From Cephalotus follicularis (taxonomy: Eukaryota; Streptophyta; Magnoliopsida; Oxalidales; Cephalotaceae), in NCBI GenBank assembly GCA_001972305.1, contig BDDD01002248.1:1-64000 (forward strand): DNA of 64,000 bases, given 5' to 3'. The first letter of the stretch is position 1. Each line of letters opens with the position of its first letter. A program made the translations under genes and the position numbers. This document shows, in pieces, positions 1-10,901 of the stretch. The notes beneath the pieces were generated by a model. It was given only the letters and a program-made list of their open reading frames with translations. It made no database searches and had not been told where the DNA came from.

Positions 1-841
1 GCTGGTTGTATTGCTCCTGATGAGGAAGATCTCATCACCGATTGCTTCGTAACAGGTATTCAATCATTCAAAATCATATAAAAATCTCAACAACTGCTAT
101 ACACAAACCCATATAAAAATCTCTCATAACACTCTAACCCCCAATTAAACCCAACAAAAAACCCTAACAAATCTATAAAAAAAAAACCGAAAATTACAAT
201 CTGTTGAACTGTTGTTCATATTGAACTAAAAAAAATTACCTGCTGCCGCTGCCGCTGCCACCGACGCCGGCTGTTGGTGGTTGGTTGCTGTGAGGGAGAG
301 AGACGCACTGGTAGATGTTGAGCTAGTAGGTGGGATGTTGGCGTCGCCGATGCCGGTGATGACAAAGAAGAAGAGAAGCAGACAAGGTAGAGAGCGAGCA
401 AGAGGAATGATGAGTGCTGCATCCGTTTGGAAGAACTGTTGTGAAAGAGGAATGGGACAGAGAGAACAATAGTCTTCGATAGGAGATAAACGGTGAAGAG
501 TGGAGATAAGGAAAAAAAATTCAAAGTAATAGGAATTACCGACCGCTTTTGCGGTCGGTAATTAAAAAAACGGTGCCTAAATGATACCAACAATAAGATT
601 CGTAATAACCTAATTATCGACCGCTTTTGACGGTCGGCACGCATGTATTGCGGTCGGGAATATTTGTACATATTTAATTACCGACCGCATTGACGGTCGG
701 CATGAAGGTCTAGCGGTCGGCGATGGGTAAGAAGCCATTTTTTTTTGTCGGCCTTTTACCGACCGCTAGGACGGTCGAGGAGGCGGTCGGTAAAGCGGTC
801 GCCAAAAAAGGCGGTCGCTAAAACCCCTGTTTCTAGTAGTG
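1..841. mobile_element. CACTA (En/Spm-type) transposon, right end with subterminal repeats
   Basis: The sequence ends at 841 with TTTCTAGTAGTG, which read backwards is CACTACTAGAAA, the terminal signature of plant CACTA transposons. From about 538 to 820 there are many copies of a short motif in both orientations, CCGACCGC and GCGGTCGG, often as small palindromes separated by TTTT, CATT or CTAG. Such arrays are the usual transposase-binding subterminal repeats of this superfamily. Nothing resembling a transposase is seen in 60-540. A possible exon tail ending at a GT near position 54 cannot be assigned. The other end of the element lies outside the window, so its length and autonomy are unknown. 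Confidence 0.75.
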
Positions 842-1091
842 AGAAAGACCCACTCTCTAGTACAAAATCGGCTGACGGCTGATATCTCTCATGTTTCTCT
901 CTTAACTTTTGACATAAGGAAACTTCCCTATTTATATAAGTCGTGTGGCAGCCAACTGTCCACTTAAGGCACCTGACTGTCTCCCCAAAACAGTCGAATG
1001 TCTCCCGAGGCAGCTGACTATTTTTGTTAAACGAATTTTCCAAGTCGCGTCGACAGTCGGCTATCACCAAACACCAGCCGACTGTCAAGAT

Positions 1092-1253
1092 AATCCAGTC
1101 AACTGTCCAACCTTGATAGCTGACTGGATTATGCAGATTGCAAACAGCTCCAGACCCTGCATTCCAGTTGGCTGTCCATCCTTGATAACTGACTGCCCAT
1201 CCAATCTAGTCGACTGTCCAACCCTGACAGCCGACTGGATTCTGCAGAAATGC
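1092..1253. repeat. Imperfect repeat unit, period about 111 bp
   Basis: Two units of about 51 bp, at 1092-1142 and 1203-1253, are clearly related. Both run from AATCYAGTC through CTGTCCAACC to GACTGGAT and then TGCAG. Shorter copies of the core GACTGTCC / CAGTCGGC recur from 950 to 1200 in both orientations. The overlapping open frame at 945-1289 translates the repeat and looks incidental. The region lies between the CACTA end and the first Copia element and may be an LTR or repeat remnant. I recognise no family. Confidence 0.5.
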
Positions 1254-1779
1254 AGAAAATTTCAGCCAAACTCAACAGGATGTTTATGAGAATAGAAATC
1301 TTAACTTTGTATCAGAGTCAAACAAACCCAATCATTTTCACCATTAGACAAATATTCGATTTTTTACTTGAGGGTCATCTCCGATTTGTCGGAAGGTGTG
1401 TATTAAGATGTATTAGTCAAATATTCGATTGTTGTGTTGATCGTGAGGACGTTTGTTAAACTGTTGTCATCTCCTTACGATGTTTGATTCCATGGTACCC
1501 TGAGATAACTATCATCGTAATTACGGGGATGGAAATCTTAGCAAAAATAATAATTAGGAGTACTAAATAATAGAGTTGTTAATTATATGGTGGACTAAAT
1601 TGGTTTCTATGAAATTGATTAAGTTTCTAGAAAAAAGTAAATATTAGAAAGGATACTGTAAAGCACTAAGGGAAGGGGGCAGGTTGAAACTTGAAATATT
1701 CACTCCGTCCAACTATGATGGTTCTTTGACAAAAATATATTGTTTAAGTAATAAATGATATGAAAAATATTATATATAT

Positions 1780-1971
1780 TGTAAAATTAGTCAAAATTAG
1801 GCAAAAATTAGGTATTAATTACTATTCCAACAACCCCCCAAACTCCTATAAATAGGAATGTAATGTTAAGAAGAAATTAAGGAATTCATAATAAGAAAAT
1901 ATCTCATTCTCTCTCAATCTCTCTTTGTAGTATAATTTTCAATTATTAGTTAATCCCACAAGTTTATAACA
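1780..1971 (+). repeat. 5' LTR of Copia element A
   Basis: This 192-bp repeat matches the right LTR, including CTCCTATAAATAGGAATG with a TATAAATA box at 1847-1854 that probably drove transcription. The sequence just after it, CGTTATTAGCACGAGA, occupies the primer-binding position. It differs from the TGGTATCAGAGC initiator-methionine type seen in the other Copia elements of this window. Confidence 0.88.
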
Positions 1972-2125
1972 CGTTATTAGCACGAGACTCTATCCAACTG
2001 AGATTTAAGGTAATTTAAATTAGTATTTCAAATATATACATACATATATATAATAACAAAGATTAATGGTTTCACCGATTGGTCGGAGTACCGCCCATGT
2101 GTGGAAACGTATATTATATATATAT

Positions 2126-2903
2126 ATAATAAAGTTTCACGGTTTCATCATTTGTACAGAGTACCGACGGTGTATGAAAACTTATGTCTCTATTATTGCT
2201 TTAGTTTATTACTTATATGTGCAAATCACTATATACTTGGTGTGAAACATTATTGTGATTTACTGTTCTTGAGGTACCATTTGTCTATTGGAATTGCCCG
2301 AGACTTAGTGAAAACCTATATGTTTAATATCTAACGGTATCACCTTACGATGTATAGGTGAAAACCCCTTTACTGTTTATATTACTTGCTTTATGATCAA
2401 TTTTAGTTATTGTAATTATCTAATATTTGATCCAATTAATAATCTAAGTAAGGATATTATCATATATCTATATATATTTATTATTGCAAACCATTATCAT
2501 CACTTGAGGTTATAATAAAGTTTCGCGATTTCATCGTTTGTACGGAGTACCGACTACGTATGAAAACGTATGTCTCTATTATTACTTTAGCATATTACTT
2601 ATACATGCTGATCACCATATACGTGGTGTGAAACATTGTTATGATTTATTGTTCTTGAGGTACCATTTGTCAACTGGAATTGCCCGAGACTTAGTGGGAA
2701 CCTATATATTTAATATCTAACGGTATCACCTTACAATGTAAAGGTGAGAATCCGTTTACTGCTTTATATATTTACATTATTTGCTTTATGATCAATTTTA
2801 ATTATTACAATTATCTAATATTCGATCCATTTAATAATGTAAGTAAGGATATTATCATATATCTATATATATTTAATCTTGGAAACGATTATCATCACTT
2901 GAT
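2126..2903 (+). repeat. Tandem duplication of a 386-bp leader segment
   Basis: The segment beginning ATAATAAAGTTTC at 2126 is repeated from 2512, an offset of 386 bp. Matching landmarks include TTGTACRGAGTACCGAC, GGTACCATTTGTC, TGCCCGAGACTTAGTG and CTAACGGTATCACCTTAC. The two copies differ by scattered substitutions. It sits between the 5' LTR and gag of element A. The small open frames in it are parallel readings of the two copies and show no known domain. Confidence 0.85.
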
Positions 2904-3043
2904 GTGGTGACTTAGTGGTAGGAAGCCACTCGTTCATACATGAGGTCCGGCGTTCGAGTCTCGACAAGCCCCATTATGCTCAAGTGGTCTCATGAAAATG
3001 AGCGTGGCCTATGATTACACCAATGAGGTCCCAATTTTTTTTT
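2904..3043 (+). mobile_element. tRNA-derived SINE-like insertion
   Basis: A tRNA-like head has an A-box-like stretch (GGTGACTTAGTGG at 2906-2918) and a B-box-like stretch (CGTTCGAGTCT at 2951-2961). An unrelated body of about 75 bp follows, then a T run at 3035-3043. RNA polymerase III promoter boxes plus a T-rich tail are the layout of several plant SINE families. It interrupts the leader of Copia element A. The head is not a plausible functional tRNA. The exact left end and target duplication were not resolved. Confidence 0.6.
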
Positions 3044-3113
3044 ATTACAGTAAACTTTATTTATTTACTATGTTTAAATGACATTTATTTTTATCTTTTG
3101 ATTCAGTATAAAA

Positions 3114-4181
3114 ATGGCAAACATTGAAAATCAGAAATTCATTGCTCTTGATATTTCTGGAAAGAATTATCTATCATGGATACTTGATGTGAAACTACAT
3201 TTGAGTGCTAAGAAATTAAGACACACAATTGATGAAGATAATGCAGCATCAAATGAGGAACGCGTCACTGCGCTGATTTTCTTGAGGCATTATATTGATG
3301 ATGGTCTGAAATATGAATATTTAACTGTTAAAAATCCACTTGAACTGTGACAAAACCTAAATGATAGGTTTGAGTACTTGAAAGCTGTTGTATTGCCAAA
3401 CGCATTGAATGATTGGTCACAGCTACGATTTCAGGATTTTAAAACAGTTTCGGAATATAATTCCACGTTGTTCAAAATTGTATCACAATTAAAGATGTGT
3501 GGTGAAGTTATCACCGATGATATGTTACTGGAGAAAACATATCGAACATTTCATACATCCAATGTGTTATTGCAACAACAGTATAGGTTGCACAGGTTCA
3601 AGAAATATCGTGAACTAATTGGATCTCTTCTTATTGCAGAGCAAAATAATGAATTACTCCTGCAAAATCATGAAAATTGTCCTACTGGTTCAGCCTCTTT
3701 ACCATAGGTAAATGCAACTTCGTCCCATTTTGGAGGACGAGGAAAAGGGCGTGAACGAGGATGTGGAAGATGACGTGGTAGTGGAGGAAATCAAAATTTC
3801 TTGGGGCCACGTAATAATAATAGCATGAAATGACAAAATCCTGATACAAAACAACGTCAAAAGTGGCGCAATCCTGGACAATCCAGTAATGATGAACAAA
3901 CCCAAAATAGAAAGGGTAATTGCAACCGATGTGGTATGGAAGGTCATTGGTACCGTGCTTGTCACACAGCGAAGCATTGGGTCGACTTATATCAAGCTTC
4001 TCTAAAAGAGAAAGACAAACGAATTGAAACAAATTTTATAGATCATTGTGACCCTTTGGAAACTACGCAATCAGACTTTGGTTCAATGGGTATAACTCAT
4101 TTGGACATTGCTGATTTCGTAACTGATCCAAATGAGAAAATGAATCAAGTGATTATCGACGAAGACTTCTATCTCGGTTGA
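3114..4181 (+). pseudogene. Copia element A gag (broken)
   Basis: The frame opens with ATG at 3114 and continues in one frame to 4181, interrupted by several stops (for example after 3347 and 3704). It encodes a Copia-type gag: an N-terminal region with the motif NYLSWILDVKLHL, then a basic glycine-rich stretch, then a zinc knuckle CNRCGMEGHWYRAC (CX2CX4HX4C) near 3921-3962. Gag forms the virus-like particle of the element and binds its RNA. The zinc knuckle is intact although the frame is not. Confidence 0.8.
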
Positions 4182-4271
4182 TGTTATGTGCTAGTATTTT
4201 AATGTTTATCACTTTTGAATAAAGTGCTTATGAAGTTAAATATAACATAGTTATATTTATTAATAGCATGT

Positions 4272-5010
4272 GTGTTTTTATCTATAGACCATCATACAAT
4301 GGATATTGGAGATATATGCATAGCTGACAGTGCAACAACACACACAATACTCCTGCGTGAAAAATATTTTTCATATTTGACAATAGCAAAGGCTAATGTC
4401 GGAACAATTTCTGATACATCAGACCTAATTGAAGGTTCCGAGATGACCAGCTTTGTGTTATCAAATGGAACACAAATGCGCATCACAGATGCTTTATATT
4501 CGACAAAGTCTAGAAGAAACTTTCTTAGTTTCAAAGATATTCGCCGTAATGGTTATCATATTGAAACCATAAATGAAAATGGCAAAGAATATCTTTATAT
4601 CACTAGTAATGCTTCCGGCCGAAAGCAAATATTGGAGAAACTCCCTGGGCTTTCTTTTGGGCTATACATTATGAAAATTAGAGCAATTGAATCTCAAAAT
4701 GTTTTGGATTCAAAAGTCATAGACTTAAAAGGGTTCATGATTTGGCATGAACGACTAGGCCACCCAGGTGTGTCAATGATGCGTCGAATCATTGAAAGTT
4801 CACATGGCCATCCACTTAAAAAGCAGAAAATGCTATTGAATAATGAGAACCGTTACGTTGCTTGTTCGCAAGGAAAACTCATTATAAGACCATCTACAAC
4901 AAAAGTGGTTGTAAAATCTCCAAAATGCTTAGAGAGAATTCAAGGAGATATTTGTGGACCATTTCGGTATTTCATGGTCTTAATAGATGCATCGACAAGA
5001 TGGTCACATG
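4272..5010 (+). pseudogene. Copia element A protease and start of integrase (truncated)
   Basis: In the same frame as gag. A protease active-site-like motif, ADSATTHTIL, lies near 4324; the usual triplet is DSG, here DSA. The pre-integrase region has the HERLGHPG histidine motif, and the integrase begins with GDICGPF and LIDASTRWSHVC. Homology then stops abruptly at about 5010, before the DD35E catalytic core is complete, so no working integrase can be made. The open frame runs on to 5228 through unrelated sequence. Confidence 0.78.
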
Positions 5011-5240
5011 TATGCTTTAACCCCTTTATTGTTTTGTTTTACTCAATTTTAGCTTTAGCCACTACCTTATACACCAAAGTTATGTCTTTTATAACGATTA
5101 TATGTTATATGCTCTGCTTTGCTCTTATCTTAGTATATCTATTTAGTTGTAATTTAGTCCATGTGCTGGACAGATTTATTTCTTTTATTCAGGTTCAGTT
5201 GATAAGGAGTAAGGTAGTTATTGTCTAGTCCTAGTCTATA
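5011..5240 (+). other. Foreign insert replacing most of the integrase
   Basis: These 230 bp have no resemblance to integrase. They start close to a GT (CACATGTATGC) and contain a T-rich stretch ending TTCTTTTATTCAG before GTTCAG at about 5190, so the piece looks like an intron with donor and acceptor. Downstream, the pol homology resumes in the linker before reverse transcriptase, with most of the integrase missing. It could be a captured intron fragment or filler DNA added at a deletion. Confidence 0.45.
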
Positions 5241-5280
5241 GGAAGGGTGTAGTGGTGTACAAAACCCTGAAATAACATTA

Positions 5281-7087
5281 ACACAAGATAATGTGTTATT
5301 TCCAGAATCCATATTTACTCCAGAGAGAGTACAAAGCCCTAAAGATGCTGTGAGATTTCAAAATCAACAAGTCTCGATTAATTATGCACATAATGAACAA
5401 ATATGGAATCAAGATCAGATTATAGTTAATGACAAGTTTGCCTATGTTGTTGCATTGGATATTACAAATCATGTTATGGATCATGAATCACAAAGTGTTG
5501 AACAATGTCAACAAAGAAATGATTGGCCAAAATGGAAAGATACAATACAAGCAGAATTGCAATCTTTGTCTAAAAGAGAGGTATTTGGACCAATAATTTA
5601 AACACCCAGTGGTGTAACTCCTGTTGGATTCAGATGGATATTTGTTCAAAAACGAAATGAGAAAAATGAAATTGTGAGATACAAAGCAAGGCTTGTAGCT
5701 CAAGGGTTCTCACAAAGACCAGGTATTGATTACCAGGAAACATATTCTCCAGTTATGAATGGAATCACTTTTCGATTCCTAATTAGTATGGCTGCTTCGA
5801 ACGGGCTTGAAACTCGTCTTATGGATGTAGTAACAGCATACTTATATGGATCACTTGATAGTGACATATATATGAGAATTCCTGATGGATTTAAAGTTTC
5901 TGAATCGAATAAATCTCGCCACATGTATTCAATTAAGCTACAACGTTCGTTGTATGGATTGAAACAATTTGGTCGAATGTGGTACAATCGACTAAGTGAA
6001 TATTTAATCAAAGAAGGGTATACAAATGATCAAATATGTCCATGTATTTTTATCAAAAAATCTAACAATGGATTTGCTATTATTGCAGTATATGTGGATG
6101 ACTTAAATCTTGTAAGTACTTGAAGAACTTACAAAAACTACGACCTATTTAAAAGGTGAGTTTGAAATGAAAGATCTTGGAAAAACAAAATTTTGATTTG
6201 GTATACAGGTGGAGCACATATCATCTGGGATCTTCATCCATCAATCCATATACACTGAAAAGGTTCTTAGTCGATTCAACATGGACAAATCTTATCCTCT
6301 AAGCACTCCAATGGTCGTTCGATCTCTTGATGTCAAGAGGGATCCATTTCGTTCTCAAGAAGAAGGAGAAGAAATTCTCGGACCTGAAGTCCCTTATCTT
6401 AGCGCAATTGGAGCACTATTGTATCTTGTAAATTGCAGAAGACCTGATATTGTATTTTTCGTTAATTTGCTAGCAAGATATAGCTCTACACCAACAAGAA
6501 GGCATTGGAATGAGATAAAGCACATAATGCGCTATCTGCGTGGAAGCACTGATATGGGTCCATTTTATCCAAGGGGAACAAAATCAATATTGATTGGATA
6601 TACTGATGCGGGATACTTATCTGATCCACATAAAGCAAGATCACAAACCGGTTATGTCTTTACCTTTTGTGACACTGCTATATCATGGCGATCAACAAAA
6701 CAGACAATGACAGCAACCTCTTCAAATTCAGAGATCCTTGCAATTCATGAAGCAAGCCGATAATATATATGGTTGAGATCAATGATTCAACATATACAAG
6801 AATTGTGTGGACTATCATCGGTTAGAAATAATCCCACAGTAATATATGAAGATAATGCTGCTTGTATCACACAACTCAGAGGAGGATATATCAAGGGTAA
6901 TCGAACGAAACATATTTCACCAAAATTCTTCCACACCCATGAGTTTCAGAAAAATGGTGATATTGATGTACAACAAATCCGATCAAGTGACAATTTAGCG
7001 GATTTATTTACAAAGGCATTACCAGGTACTACATTCAAGAAACTCAGACATGATATTGGGATGCGTCAGATTAAATATCTTCATTAA
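5281..7087 (+). pseudogene. Copia element A reverse transcriptase and RNase H (broken)
   Basis: The reverse transcriptase (RVT_2 type) is recognisable from FRWIFVQKRNE, RYKARLVAQGFSQRPGIDY, LYGLKQ and the active-site motif YVDD (near 6090). It is followed by the RNase H/C-terminal region with ADLFTKALP and a stop at 7085-7087. The frame changes between 6120 and 6210 and there are stops at 5599-5601 and near 6761. It would copy element RNA into DNA if intact. The near-consensus order of motifs makes the identity safe; the product cannot be made. Confidence 0.85.
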
Positions 7088-7234
7088 TACAGTTCAAGAA
7101 CTTGTGAAGTTTTGTATCAGGGGGGGACTGTACTCTTTTTCCTTCGCAAATGTTTTTATCCTAATGGGTTTTTCCTAACAAGGTTTTAACGATGCAGTCA
7201 TAATAATGTGGAATAGAAATTCAAGGAGGAATAT

Positions 7235-7436
7235 TGTAAAATTAGTCAAAAATTAGGTATGAATTACTATTGCAACAACCGTAATTACTATTCAAACAAC
7301 CCTCAAACTCCTATAAATAGGAATGTAATGTTAAGAAGAAATTAAGGAATTTATAATAAGAAAATCTATCATTCTCTCTCAATCTCTCTTGGTAGTATAA
7401 TTTTCAATTGTTAGTTAATCCCACAAGTTTATAACA
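7235..7436 (+). repeat. 3' LTR of Copia element A
   Basis: This 202-bp repeat matches 1780-1971. It differs by substitutions and by an extra partial duplication of the TTACTATTCAAACAACC segment. The polypurine tract TCAAGGAGGA lies at 7221-7230. Confidence 0.88.
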
Positions 7437-7476
7437 ATATATATTTTTTAAGTTTAAATGGGACATAAAGAGTATC

Positions 7477-10388
7477 AAAAGAAAGGTTTTAATTGAAAAT
7501 TTATAAGAAAAACATTTTGACTTTCAACAAATATTGTAGGACAAAAAAAAAAGTTTGAAAAAGGCAAACATAATGAAAGAATATGTGGCAGACACCAACT
7601 GTACTAGCCCACAACATTTAGGTTGTTAAAGCATTTTGTCTTTAAATCATTTCTCGTTCGCTCGTTTCTTATCATATATAAGATGGCAGTTTGATTCATG
7701 GGACATGGTGGATCTAGCTTTCCAATTAAACGCCCTGCAACTGCTAAATATATTCCCTACTTTTAATTATCTTTATCTTTATTATATTATTAGCCTTTTG
7801 ATAATTACCCTCTTCAGTTTTCAACGGCCAAAAGTCGTCCTTAAAATGTTAGCACGTGCCCTTCCGTACTAAAATCACTAGTTTGATGCTTTGTAGAAGA
7901 CTCTATGTTTATGCCTATGCACTTTCTTTTTGAAAGACATAGATATAAGCTTGATGTTTACTTAATTATTTGGACTTCTAGTTTTGCTAAAAGGATCACC
8001 TAAATATTAAAATGTGATTAAATGCGTAACCATCCTTATATTTTTGTTAGATACCGGTAAATATAATTATGATATCATGACAGTTGAAGTGATAAAATAT
8101 CATTAATGATTATTTGAAATATCATCAATGTTTTATTAACATTTAATATTAAAAAATTAATGATATCAACTATAATTACTTATGATGTCACATCAACTGC
8201 TATTAATAGTATTATTTTTTTTTATTAAAGTCGTTTGGTTATGTCTACATGGCATAAACAATCTTAAAATGTATCCCTAATTTACGAAAATAGCTTTTCT
8301 GTCTAAAACTCCCATACCTCGAACTATCACAATTACTTTACTTTTCTGGGTTATACTCTCACGGTTAGTACTGACTCGATCGTCGAAGAGTAGGTAGCCC
8401 TGAAGATAGGACTCCATACATATTTTTTGACCACCCCTGTTTGTCGCAGATCCATATTCAGACCCAAGAAGACACATCTCAGGACCCCCAAGAGGAGAGC
8501 CCACTGAAATAAACTATAAATTTATTGTTGACAAAATTCTTGCATCAACACTGTTCAAGGTGGCGGCTAGGGTTTGGAGAGGAACGTCGTGGTCGTGGCT
8601 CTCTAGTAGGATATATGGGACAATAAGATTTCGATCTTTATGATAGAGTTAAATTACATAATTATGCATACACTGACGAGGAAATTAAGTTAGCTAGCGT
8701 GGGTTTTGATTAGCATGGCATAGCATTAGGAAGGCATGCTATGTGTGCAAGTAATTATGAGGGGCAAGTTGTGTGGACAACATGTAGGCTAATAGGTGCA
8801 TGATATGTGATGCTTGATTCAGCCAGTTGTGTGCTCGATTTCGTTGGATGTTACGGTAAATTAAGGTCAACACGAACTTGGGTTGGTTAGATGTTGCATT
8901 GGGAAAAGCCTATGCGTTGGTCATAGGCAGAAAGGTGGTTGAATGTTGCTGCCTTAGTGTGGGGCATTGATTGCTAGCAAGAAATGGTGCTTCTTGCAAG
9001 CTACTATTGTGAGTTGTGCAAGGCAGGCAGTTACGTTGGCAGTTTCTTATGTTCTAGTGCACATCTCTTGTGCAAACAAGCATCTCTATCCCGACATTAC
9101 AAGAACCACATGGATTTCTATTTATGCATATTGTAGGCCTTACAAGGCCATCTGTCCCTAACAATTAAGGATTGTTAACTACTCATGGCTAATGTGTCAA
9201 GTGTCCGGTGTAACTGATTATGTCTAGTGGCATATATATGTTATGCGTGCACATTGCTTGGGATCAGAGGAAAAGAATCCACTAGCAATTGCAGAGAACA
9301 AAAGTGTTATATTTCCCATTATGCTTTTGGTGAAGTAAATGGTTGGGAGATTCCGGTAAACACTGTGTATTCGTTTTATTTAATTGCTTACACTCTTTAC
9401 TGTTGTTGTTTCGTTTGTGAAAACAATTGCTAGTTAAAATCGTGGTTGAGACTGGACGATTCTAGTGCCATCACATACGGTACATTTTTTGTTGAAAAAT
9501 TACCCTATGATACACACTATGATTGTGCATAATTTTTTTTATTATTAATTTATGTAATTTATATCTGCTATTTGATCTCGTTATTTATTGTATATTTTCA
9601 TGTGTTCATGCTTCATACGCTCTGTCGGTTTTTCTCCAAGCTGAATAATACAATTTATTATTCTTTTCATACTTATTATAGTGGTAGATATATGGCCAAC
9701 ATTTTTACGAATTATTTTCTTATGAATGATGTTTAAATCAACATATGAAAGATACTTTGCTGAAAACTAAGTAATTCCCAATTCTTCTCATGGTTAAATA
9801 AATGAAAATGTAGAAAGTCAGTGTGCACATATAGAAAGTCACAAAACAAAAATATTGGTAAATAATGTTAAGATATCTCGTATTATTATTGATGACAATG
9901 CATGATAGAATCCTCCTACTACTTTGGAAATGATACTCCGGGCCAATGGGGTTTCATTTTTTATTTTATATTTTGACCTCTCCATTGGAATACAAACTAT
10001 TTATGGCCGGGCATTCTCATGGGGGGTATTGTATCACCTATCAAAAATGACATTATCACCGTATATAACAAATATATAACATATAAAATATCATATAAGT
10101 AAAAATAATAATTCTACTATTTAAATGATATAACATATGTTATAGCTTATTTAAGAGACATATTTGCAAACTAAAATTGTTATTATGAGCTGAGATCGCT
10201 CAAATGGACATACATATTATTTATTACATGATACAACAAATCCGTCTCCCATGCAGAGAAAGATTATAATAGAAGCTAATAAACAAAGATCTGGAAGATG
10301 TACAGACTTGGGACTTGAATTATGAGCATATACAAAACGTAGCAAGTTACCAAGAAGCTATTATCTTGTCCGTACATAATATATATTG
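7477..10388. other. Intergenic, no gene recognised
   Basis: AT-rich DNA. At 8060-8210 and 10030-10165 there are AT-rich inverted repeats with ATGATATCA / CATATAA motifs that look like decayed MITEs. The segment 8270-9470 is less AT-rich and may be old LTR or leader sequence, but no protein domain is seen on either strand. The short open frames here give no recognisable motif. Confidence 0.5.
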
Positions 10389-10391
10389 TCT

Positions 10392-10748
10392 CTAAGCATT
10401 CGGTTCATCATTTTTGTTGTCATAAGCATGGCCAACACCCGGGCTGTGCCCTGGTTCTGTTGGTCGAAAATCGTCAGTGGACCCTGTAAGAGTACTGTCA
10501 TTGACAACTCCAAAAGCAAATCTGCTTGTTGAGGAGAATCCTTCTTTTGCTTCTTCCTTAGAATGCTCAACACTACTGCTAGTAGGGTTTTCATGCTTTT
10601 CCTTTTCAATTTGGGAGTCATTTTTTATGGAATTGAGCTCTGTTTTGTTGTTTGACTTCACTTGCCTTCCATCACTAAACACAATTTCAAGGCAGATAAC
10701 TAGTGTTACAAGAATGACAAATGTGTATTTGGCTTGAGTTGCTGCCAT
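10392..10748 (-). CDS. CEP: CEP (C-terminally encoded peptide) hormone precursor
   Basis: A single-exon gene for a 118-residue precursor with ATG at 10748-10746 and TAG at 10394-10392. Residues 1 to about 25 form a signal peptide with a hydrophobic core (TFVILVTLVICLEIVF). A polar, charged variable region follows. The hormone domain DFRPTEPGHSPGVGH is at residues 93-107, followed by an 11-residue acidic tail. This matches the CEP family in size and layout: secreted, trimmed to a 15-residue peptide with hydroxylated prolines, and sensed by leucine-rich-repeat receptor kinases of the CEPR type. Known members regulate root growth, nitrogen demand and, in legumes, nodulation. The second CEP gene of this window is 14.3 kb away on the same strand. 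Confidence 0.95.
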   Translation of the reverse strand: MAATQAKYTFVILVTLVICLEIVFSDGRQVKSNNKTELNSIKNDSQIEKEKHENPTSSSVEHSKEEAKEGFSSTSRFAFGVVNDSTLTGSTDDFRPTEPGHSPGVGHAYDNKNDEPNA

Positions 10749-10893
10749 AACTGAAGGAGGAAAGCAAAAGAATGGTTTTTGTTTATGTTAGAATGAGAGG
10801 CTAAAGGAAAATGCAAGCTTAAAGAGAGAGTAGCGAATGGACCATAAGAAGTTAGAAGTGAACACAACGATAACAAGCTTAAGCCCTTATTGG

Positions 10894-10901
10894 TATTTAT
10901 A
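10894..10901 (-). promoter_or_regulatory. TATA box of the first CEP gene
   Basis: TATAAATA on the minus strand, about 146 bp upstream of the ATG at 10748. This is a reasonable distance for a plant TATA box plus leader. Confidence 0.6.

Larger units (their letters stand above)
1780..7436 (+). mobile_element. Degenerate Copia LTR retrotransposon (element A)
   Basis: Flanking direct repeats (LTRs) at 1780-1971 and 7235-7436 both begin TGTAAAATTAG and end TTTATAACA. A purine-rich tract (AAGGAGGA) precedes the right LTR. Inside, in order, are remnants of gag with a zinc knuckle, an aspartic protease, part of an integrase, a reverse transcriptase and an RNase H, which is the Copia order. The 5.66 kb element is inactive: it has many stops, two frame changes, most of the integrase missing, a duplicated leader and a SINE in the leader. 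The flanks are AT repeats, so a target duplication (TATAT or ATATA) cannot be fixed to the base. Confidence 0.9.
1700..7476. mobile_element. Possible Stowaway-like MITE split by Copia element A
   Basis: Left of the Copia element is ATTCACTCCGTCC (about 1700), and right of it is GGGACATAAAGAGTAT (about 7460-7475). The second, read backwards, resembles the CTCCNTCCGTCCCA ends of Stowaway-type MITEs, so the Copia may have inserted into one. The ends are diverged and a TA target duplication is only suggestive. Confidence 0.3.

Noticed and set aside
216..671. 151-codon minus-strand frame in the CACTA end
   Set aside because: It is low-complexity Ser/Leu/Arg-rich sequence overlapping the subterminal repeats, with no domain.
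2904..2975. Functional tRNA gene
   Set aside because: The head only loosely matches tRNA, and it is followed by a SINE body and a T tail.
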